Source: Paguma larvata (taxonomy: Eukaryota > Chordata > Mammalia > Carnivora > Viverridae). From it: a DNA stretch of 64,000 nucleotides. Made by a program: the position numbers and the translations under genes. The notes under the pieces were generated by a model, which worked only from the letters and a program-made list of their open reading frames with translations, ran no database searches and was not told where the DNA came from. Positions 56,641-64,000 of the stretch are shown here, piece after piece. The stretch is taken from positions 15,100,485 through 15,164,484 of the forward strand of contig CM057823.1 in assembly GCA_030068075.1 (NCBI GenBank), given 5' to 3'. Positions within the stretch are counted from its first letter, which is position 1. Each line of letters opens with the position of its first letter.

Positions 56641-57900
56641 AACAAAAACAAAAACAGATGCTTCCAGGAGATTCCATGGGAAGGTCGGCAAAAAAAATCC
56701 AAAGGCAAGGTGACAAACGTAAGAAGAAAAAATTTCTACCAGCCCTGAAAACGGAGCGGGCTACGTCGTCACTGGAGAGACAAGACAGATGACCACGGCT
56801 ACGGGCTGTTGGAAGGGGTTCCTCTCGGGCGTAGGACACGAGCGTAGATCAGTGGCTTGCAAACTATTTCAGTGATGGAACTCCAACAGACACAATTGAT
56901 AAAAATACTATTTTATTGGCAAATTATTTGTAAGTTTAAAGCATCCCTTTCACTTGTTCGAAGGGCCATCCATGAGATCGATAAGTGAATTTTCATGAAA
57001 ACAAACTGTAGTGTCTGCGACATGTATAACCTCACTTTCCGTTCATTTCCGTATGTTGCTTTGAATGTGCCACCTCCTGAAAATTCCGATTAACCTAGAG
57101 GGACGCTGAGAGGAACTCAAGTTCAGGGATTTGGCCCCAAAGCAAAGGAAAACACCCCAGGACATGGAAGATGCTCAACTAATACTTCTGAAGTGTGTGA
57201 AAAACGGGGCGGCTTCAGGAATAGAGGTCTCGGTCAGGTGCCTTTCTCCCCAAAATGACCGTTTCCAAGGCAGGTAGCAGCGATGAAGCTCTCTCCAGCC
57301 GGCGTGGCCCCAATCTGATTTTCTTCACTCATTTGCTTGGTTCTAGAGCCTTCTAAGGGAGCACGTGCCTCTTCTTTTTTTTTTTTTAATCTATTTGAGG
57401 TGCATGGAACTCTCGGCTCCCCTTCTGCTGCTTCACCAGGAGGGTCAGCTTCCAGGCAGCAGGGACGGCAGCTGAATCAGCCTGTTGCTCCTCTTCTTGC
57501 TTCAACCCAGCCAATAGAGCTGTTTTTATTACCTTTGCCATTTTATCCCCCAAACTGCACTTTATGTCCCTTCCCAAAAGAGAGAACTTCATTAATTTCA
57601 TTTTTACTAATTCAGATCGAATTTCACTCATTTTAATTGTGGATGCTTAGGTGTTAAACACAAGTCCACGGCCTCGCTTCATAGCCGCTTGTGCTAAGAC
57701 TCGCCAAAGAGTGATTTTCGTTTATCCTTGGCTGACAACACTAATTCTAAGCAGCAAATGCTTGTCGGATCCCCGTTTTGCGGGAGGGTGGCGCTGGTGT
57801 TCACCAATGGAGGCTGTGGATTCTTTACTCCGTGCTGGGCCTCAGCCTTTGAAATGAGTATGGATACAGAATTGCTTGGGGTCACCGTACCCGACTTGAT
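56641..57900. other. Unique non-coding DNA
   Basis: No gene or repeat recognised. A T run is at about 57377-57388. Confidence 0.4.
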
Positions 57901-58120
57901 ATATTTTTTTTTTAATTTTTTAAGTGTTTATTTTTGAGAGAGAGAGACAGAGCGTGAGCAGGGGAGGGGCAGAGACAAGAGAGGGAGACACAGAATCTGA
58001 AGCAGGCTTCAGGCTCTGAGCTGTTAACACAGAGTCTGATGTGGGGCTTGAACTCACAAACCGTGAGATCATGACCTGAGCTGAAGTCGGACACTTAACC
58101 GACTGAGCCACCCAGGTGCC
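57901..58120 (-). mobile_element. SINEC, minus orientation
   Basis: Poly-T tail, GAGAGAGAGACAGAGCGTGAGCAGGGG body, and GAGCCACCCAGGTGCC head complement. Duplication CCCGACTTGAT at 57890-57900 and 58121-58131. Confidence 0.96.
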
Positions 58121-59320
58121 CCCGACTTGATGTTTTTAGCCAAAGCCATTTTTACTGAGGATGTCCTATCTGCATCAGCAGAGGTCGCGTCCTGTGATGT
58201 AAAATGGCCCCACGGATGAAACATATTTCTCCCCCGCCCCTGTCACTTGAGACTCGGGTGGCTGAGAGAGACACGGGGGAGGGGAGGGAGAAAATGCAAC
58301 AGACAGCAGCTGCAAGCCTAACGACCCCCAGCAGATGGCTAAGAGGAGGTCCTTCTGGGCCAAGTCGGAGGTTCGGTGACCTTGGAGGAGGTTTCCTGGA
58401 ACCGTTCGCTTTGTCGATCCCGGTCCTTTGCCCTCCCCGGTCCTCCACGGCACCGTGTGCATCATGTCTTTTAAATGCCACATGTCACTTTGCACAGCAA
58501 CTAAGAGCGTACGTGCCCGCGTGCTCCCGTGTGCCGTGAGCTCCTCGGGGGCGGGACTCTGTCTCGGACGACCCGTGTCCCTAGCTTGGTGGGTATGAAA
58601 GAAACGCTTGCTTAAAGGATTCTCCAGAGCGCCGTTTCGCTTGCCCTCAGTCCACGGCTTGCAGAGCGAATCCTATTTCAGATAGCACCTTGATATCAAC
58701 GCACTTGAAACTCAAAGCTAACAGCAGGACTCCTAAAATCTGCATAAATATTTATCTGTGATTCATTAAGTGCTTGATCTTTTGAAGGTGTGTCCGTTTC
58801 CTTGCTCACGTTTGCAAGCTATATGCAATTATTGCAATTATTGTTTGATGGATGGAGTTTTTAAAAACTGAATATACGTATAGCGCTGCGTCTTCTCTCT
58901 TTAGATTCTAAGCACATGATCTTTGTACGCCCGAATCGGGTCCCTCTCTGAAGATTCCTCCTTGCCCCAACCCAGGCTGCAGGTGCCACCGTGGCCCCTG
59001 CCTCTGGCAATGTCCATGAGACCTGTTCGGTCACACCCTTCCTTCTTCCTCTTCCCTTCAGAAGATCACACCTCCCTCCTTGTACGGTCTCAACTTCTGC
59101 CATTTCTCTTTGTAAGACACTCCTTTCCCTAACTGTTCTTTTGACCTTGACTTATTCCACCCTGTCAGACAAGAGATTATCTATCACCACCCTTTCCCTA
59201 CTACCTTTCTAAGGTAAGCAGGGAAAAGGACTTCACTTACAGATGAAGAGTGAAAACATAGCAACTGTGGTAAAAAAAATTTCACAAGCAATTATGTGAC
59301 AAGAAATAGTGCCACCAGTC
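58121..59320. other. Unique DNA with a probable L2 tail at about 58,530-58,620
   Basis: 'GTGAGCTCCTCGGGGGCGGGACTCTGTCT' resembles the L2 phrase 'gtgagctccttgagggcagggactctgtct'. Nothing else recognised. Confidence 0.45.
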
Positions 59321-59517
59321 TTTTTTTTTAACAGTTGTTTATTTTTAAGAGAGAGACAAAACACAAGAGGGGGAGGGGCAGAGAGAGAGGGAGACACAAA
59401 ATCCGAAGCAGGCTCTAGGCTGTCAGCACAGATCCCGACACGGGGCTCGAACTCACAAACTGTGAGATCATGACCTGAGCCAAAGTTGGATGCTTACTGA
59501 GCCACTTGGGCACCCCT
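59321..59517 (-). mobile_element. SINEC, minus orientation
   Basis: Poly-T tail, AAGAGAGAGACAAAACACAAGAGGGGGAGGGG body, and a diverged head complement GAGCCACTTGGGCACCCC. The TTAACCGAC-like block is shortened (GATGCTTACTGAGCC). No clear duplication. Confidence 0.92.
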
Positions 59518-60829
59518 ACCTTTGATCTGTAAAACCCAGAAATGTCCTTCAGAATCAGCTCAGTCTTTATCCATCTCCTCAGCCTCGTGAGGGGAAAAGC
59601 AACCCCTTTTCAATTGCCAACAGAGTTTACACTTAAAAAAAAATTACGCAATAGTTCCTTTCATTTTCATATTTAAAAATTCCTGGTAACACGGTGGTAT
59701 TTTTCTTCACCGCTCTTGTTTGTCAATAGCTAGCATTTTAACTACATAGTAGATAAAAGGAAGACTGGACCAGTCTGCAAATTCTTAAACCATTGTTTCC
59801 ATGGAGAACTGTGTCCTGAGGTCCAGAAAAACCCATTGAGAGCATACTTTCAAACACAGTGTTTGCAATGTGGGTGACAGTCCATAGCGATTAGTCTTTG
59901 TATTCAGAAAAATCAGTTGTGCTGCTAATTCCTAACCTTCTTGTGTGGCCATTTCATACGGGTAATTTACTCTGACTTAGCCTCTTTACTTGATAATCTC
60001 TTTTGAGATTTGGAACAATTTTTCTACATTCGGCGACCTACTCCCTCAGTTGCACACACATGCATAAAAATCGTATCAAATAGTCAGGAACTTGGAATAT
60101 TGAACCTTATTAGATATCCATTTTATTCTGCCGTATGGTCACACATTATTTAAAAAAAGGAAACCACAGACATAAAGCAAATTCCTTTCTATTCTACTAC
60201 AGACTGTGTTTTTGGTATTTAATGTTTCCGAGTAATGTGCCTATTTACATTAATTTACTTTATGCTTAATTTACATAATAACTATACAATTTTTATTATA
60301 TTAATGTATATATCTGTATACATAATCATATATGTACTTAACTCTATATCCTATTTTTATTTGTGGTTTTCTCTTCTGTGTTATAAATGGGAGAACTAAT
60401 AAAATTACTGTACAGGTGAATAAAGAGCTCCTTTGTCATTTTCAAAATAATTTATGAAACTGTTTGCCACTCTGCTGAGAGACTGGAGAGGGAGGGACAA
60501 CCTAGTTGGTCCCACAAAGCCTGAAGGAGCTGCTTCTGGCCCAAATTCTAACGTGCAGCCAGAATGCAAATACCGGGAGGTGTTGTCTTGGAAGGTACGC
60601 TGAGATAAAAGCTGGGAAAGTAGGGCTAAGGCACGTTGCCCATGAAGAAGACCAACAGAAAATCAGGAGCTGAGGTTCAGAGTTGGAAAGGAGAGGGTGA
60701 GGGGGGCTTCGGGGAGTAGGAATTCAGTTCCTGGAGGTAGAGTGCCAATGCCTGCATCCTGGGGCTGTTTAAAGGGGCCAGGGACCTTGAGTTTTTCCCA
60801 AGAACTCGAACTTCGTTTACCATTTTAAA
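59518..60829. other. AT-rich unique DNA
   Basis: No gene or repeat recognised apart from a TA-rich stretch at about 60,290-60,340. Confidence 0.4.
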
Positions 60830-61956
60830 ATCGACCAATGTGAGGAAATATATCAACAGTCTAAGTGAGAGAAAAGATACGATCATCTCAACAGATAGAA
60901 AAAAGCATTGGGAAACTCATCCATCCATCCATGATGAAGTGTTCCAACAAACTCAGAAGAAAAGGGCACCTCATCAACCAGATACAGTGTGTGTATGAGA
61001 AACCTACAACTGGCCTCTTGCTTAATGGTAAAGGACAAAGCAGGAATGTGCATTTAACCACGTGTATTCAGTACCGTACAAGAGGTTCTAGCCAGTGCAA
61101 TGAGGAAAAAAGAGAAATAAAAGGTATTCAGATTTGAAAGGAAGAAGTGAAATTATCTGTCAATTCACTAATGACATGCCTGTGTTGAAAATCCTAGGAA
61201 ATCCACAAAAAATGTGTTTAGAACTAATATGTGCATTTAGGAAAGTTGCAGGGTACAAGGTCAACATACAGAAATCAGTTACATCCCCAAACACTAGCAA
61301 CAAAAAATTCGGAGATTGAAAAATTTTTTTAATTTTGCATTTATGAAAAAATTTTAAATACCACTTATAATACTAACAAAAATATGAAATATTTTGGGAT
61401 TCATCTTTGAGAAGACGTATAAGATCAGTTCATTGAACATTTCAAAATATTGCTAAGAGAAAGTAAACATCTAGATAAATGGAGATATACCATGTTCATG
61501 GATCAGAAGACTCAACAGTCTTGCCTATTAGGATAGTGGTGGATGTATAGTAGTAGTTCAGGATGTCAATTATCCCAAAATTGCTCCAAGGTTCAGTGTA
61601 GTCCCAGTGGACTTTTTTTTGCAGAAATTTCTATGGCTGATTATATACGTTATAAGGAAATACAAAATATCTAGAACAATTAAAAACAACCTTGAAAAGG
61701 AACAAAGTTGGATGACTTACACTATTTGTCTTCAAGCCATATTGTAAAGCCAGAGCAATCAATACAGTACAGTACATAACAGTAAACAAATGGATCGATG
61801 GAAAAGAATCGAATCTAGAAATAGATCCACACACATAAGGTCACTCGTTTTTTTCAAATTTTCAAATGGGAAGGTCAATTCAATGGAGAAAGAATAGTCT
61901 TTTCAACCAATGGTGCTAGAAAAGTATATATCCAAATTAAAGAAAAATCAACCTTG

Positions 61957-62025
61957 ATTTGTATCTCTCTCTCTCCCTCTGTCTCTCTCTCTCTCTATAT
62001 ATATATATATACATATATATATAAA
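61957..62025 (+). repeat. TC then TA simple repeat
   Basis: TCTCTCTC-CCTCTG-TCTCTC run passing into TATATATATA-C-ATATATATATA. Confidence 0.95.
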
Positions 62026-62575
62026 TTAACTCAAAATTAATGATAAATCAAAATATAATGTAATATAAAATGATAACTGTAAAACTCCTAGAAGAAAAAA
62101 CAGGGGAGAAAATATTTGTGACCATGGGTTAGGCAAAGATTTTTTGAGATAAACAACCAAGAAATGAAAAATTGATAAAATGCACATCATCAAAACTGCT
62201 TTCTACTCTTGAAGAAAGCTAAGATAATGAAAAGATAAACCATAGCATCCAGAATACGTGAAGAATCTCAAAAGCACAATTAAATAAAAATAACCCAATT
62301 TAAAATTGGGCCCAAGATTTGAATGAATTTTTCATTTGAAGAAATTCGTAGTTGAAGATATAAGAATGGCAGATGAACGCGTGAAATGATACTCAGTATA
62401 ATCGGTCATGAGGAAAATGCAAAATAAAGCTACAGCGAGCCTGTGCACACCCTTATCCGAATGTCCAACCTTTCAAAGTCTGGGAGTTGATGAGGTTATA
62501 GAGAGGTCTGGAACTCCCATTCACCTCTGGTCAGAAGATAAATGATATACTCCATTTGGAAACACATTTTGACAG

Positions 62576-62785
62576 GTATTTGTTAAGTTTTTATTTATTT
62601 ATCTTGAGAGAGAGCACACGTGTGTGCACAAATGGGGAAGGGGCAGCGAGGGAGGGAGAGAGAGAATCCCAAGCAGACTCTGTGCTATCAGTGCAGAGCC
62701 CAATGCAGGGCTCGAACTCACAAACTGTGAGATCATGACCTGAGCTAAAGTCAGCTGCTAACGGACTGAATCCCCCAGGTGCTAC
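62576..62785 (-). mobile_element. SINEC, minus orientation, in the L1M
   Basis: AT tail, GAGAGAGAGCACACGTGTGTGCAC body variant and a diverged head complement (CCCCCAGGTGCTAC). Short duplication TTGACAG at 62569-62575 and 62786-62792. L1 text resumes across it. Confidence 0.9.
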
Positions 62786-63337
62786 TTGACAGTTTTTCAA
62801 AAAGATGAAAATACACCTACCCTATGACCTAGCCATTCTATCTCTTGTTATTTATTTAAGAGAAATGAAATCATATGTCCAGACAAAGATTTGGACGCGA
62901 ATGTACATTTCAGTGTTTTACGTAACAAGCAAAAACTGGAAACAAGCCAAAGATTCATCAGGAGATGAATGGAGAAGCAAATGATGGTATATCCATATAA
63001 CAGAATAGTACTCTGCAAAAAACTGAAACAAACTACTGATACATGGAATGACTTGGCGGAGTCCCTAAATGAACATGCCAAGTAAAAGAAGTTGGACACA
63101 CACACACAAAAAGAGCACTTCGCATCTGATTCCATTTACCTAAAATCCCAGAGACTGCAAATTAATCAATCTCTAATGACAGCAAGCAGATCAGCGGCGC
63201 CTGGTGTGTGGGGAAGCGCTGGGGGGGAAGGCATGAGCAAACATTTTTAGGTGATGAATATGTCCCCTGTCTTGATTGTGGTGACAGTTTCATGAGTGTA
63301 CACATGTGGCAACATTTATCAAATTGTATAATTAAAA

Positions 63338-63553
63338 ATTTTTTAAATGTTATTTATTTTTGAGAGAGATAGAGTGTGAGCGGGGGGGGGGGGGGGGGAA
63401 CAGAGAGAGGGGGAGACACAAAATCCGAAGCAGACTCCAGGCTCTGAGCTGTCAGCATAGAGCCTGAAGTGGGGCTCAAACTCATGAACCATGAGATCAT
63501 GACCTGAGCCGAAGTTGAACGCTTAACCAACTGAGCCACCCAGGCGCCCCTGG
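63338..63553 (-). mobile_element. SINEC, minus orientation, with a 17-G run
   Basis: ATTTTTTAAATG tail, GAGAGAGAT, a G17 run at 63382-63398 replacing the usual GCAGGGGAGGGG, and CCACCCAGGCGCCCC. Imperfect 16-bp duplication AATTGTATAATTAAAA / AATTCTATAATTTAAA. Confidence 0.95.
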
Positions 63554-63704
63554 AATTCTATAATTTAAATGTATGCCACTTCGTATATCAATAAAAAGGT
63601 TTATGTCACATGGAAAGATGTCCAAAGTATGTTTTTATGTGGAAGAATTGGAAGGTTTGTCGGAGTATTTATACTACATTGGTACAGGTTTATTTATTTG
63701 TTGA

Positions 63705-63743
63705 GATAGATAGATACATAGATAGATAGATAGATAGATAGAT
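63705..63743 (+). repeat. GATA microsatellite
   Basis: GATAGATAGATA-C-ATA followed by six to seven consecutive GATA units. Confidence 0.95.
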
Positions 63744-64000
63744 GGGCAGTCTGGTCATTGAATGTAATTTCTGGAGAATTCACGAGACATCGCCAACAGT
63801 ATAATTCCTTCTGAGTAAAGGGAACTGCGGTTTGGGTGGGGTGCGGGTGCTGGTACAGAGGACAGAGATTTCTTCATTTTGTGCTGTTCTTTACCATTCG
63901 AAGGTTTTATGCAGTTTATATATTACCTTTATTTAAAAAAAAACCCTTTTTCATCAGAAAAAAAGGTCTGGAAAGAATTGGGCAAAAAAAGAAATATTTC
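63744..64000. other. Unique non-coding DNA
   Basis: Nothing recognised. An A-run precedes CCC at about 63935. Confidence 0.4.

Larger units (their letters stand above)
60830..63600 (+). mobile_element. Old L1 (L1M), ORF2 3' half and 3'UTR
   Basis: Plus-strand L1 text: 'TCTCAACAGATAGAAAAAAGCATT', 'GAAACCTACAACTGGCCTC', RT-core remnant 'TTATCTGTCAATTCACTAATGACATG' (FADD block decayed), 'TACAAGGTCAACATACAGAAATCAGTT', then typical L1M 3'UTR text ('GGAAACAAGCCAAAGATTCATCAGGAGATGAATGGAGAAGC', 'AATAGTACTCTGCAAAAAACTG', 'GTGTACACATGTGGCAACATTTATCAAATTGTA'). Ends in 'ATCAATAAAAAGG'. Frames survive only as short pieces (60865-61137, 61134-61319). Two SINEs and a TC/TA tract interrupt it. Confidence 0.85.

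Noticed and set aside
63705..63743. CRISPR-like or other array of short direct repeats
   Set aside because: The GATA units are a simple microsatellite without spacers. The genome is mammalian.

Overview
This is a piece of a mammalian nuclear genome, almost certainly from a cat-family (feliform) carnivore. The diagnostic evidence is 17 copies of a tRNA-derived SINE of the felid SINEC type (head GGGGCGCCTGGGTGGCTCAG, CT-rich body, AATAAA-rich tail). Carnivore-type L1 elements and older repeats shared by placental mammals (MIR, L2, MER5A, MER20, Tigger, MLT1/MaLR LTR) fit the same picture. No bacterial, phage or organellar segment was seen, and no functional host protein-coding gene could be supported. 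The window reads as intergenic or intronic DNA.

Layout. 1-1.7 kb is unique DNA with a TAAT-rich patch. 1.7-2.1 kb is an MLT1-type LTR. 4.06-8.2 kb is a 5'-truncated, decayed L1 on the minus strand, itself interrupted by a SINE with a clean 17-bp target duplication. 8.2-18.8 kb mixes unique DNA with L2, MIR, MER20, two old L1 tails and five SINEs, including a nested inverted SINE pair at 18.37-18.78 kb. 18.8-31.4 kb has no SINE or L1. It holds only ancient MIR and MER5A relics, a GGAA microsatellite, CpG-rich and TAAT-rich patches and one exon-like segment.

31.4-39.8 kb is an old plus-strand L1M/HAL1-like element split by the main feature of the window: a full-length minus-strand L1 of about 5.7 kb at 32,723-38,443. 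This L1 has an 18-bp perfect target-site duplication, a 5'UTR with a YY1-like site, intact ORF1 (297 aa), intact ORF2 (1,324 aa from its first ATG) with every endonuclease and RT catalytic residue I could check, a G-rich 3'UTR, AATAAA and a pure poly(A) tail. By sequence it is a candidate retrotransposition-competent element. ORF1 and ORF2 overlap as ATGA instead of being separated by a spacer.

39.8-49.2 kb holds weak L1-like DNA, SINEs, a Charlie fragment, an ERVL-type LTR relic, a Tigger-type transposon and a MIR. 49.44-51.6 kb is a processed pseudogene of mitochondrial aspartate aminotransferase (GOT2), with frameshifts, an internal deletion and loss of the catalytic lysine. A SINE lies at each end. 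51.8-60.8 kb is L2, unique DNA, a MaLR-like LTR and three SINEs. 60.8-63.6 kb is an old plus-strand L1 (ORF2 plus 3'UTR) carrying two SINEs, followed by a GATA microsatellite.

How the parts relate. The intact L1 encodes the kind of machinery (ORF1p chaperone, ORF2p endonuclease/RT) that mobilises SINEC RNAs and makes processed pseudogenes such as the GOT2 copy. The window therefore contains both a possible source and typical products of L1 activity. I did not find a convincing undescribed biological system. The strongest leads are the intact L1 with its ATGA junction, the transposon-poor 18.8-31.4 kb interval, and the SINE/GOT2 junction.
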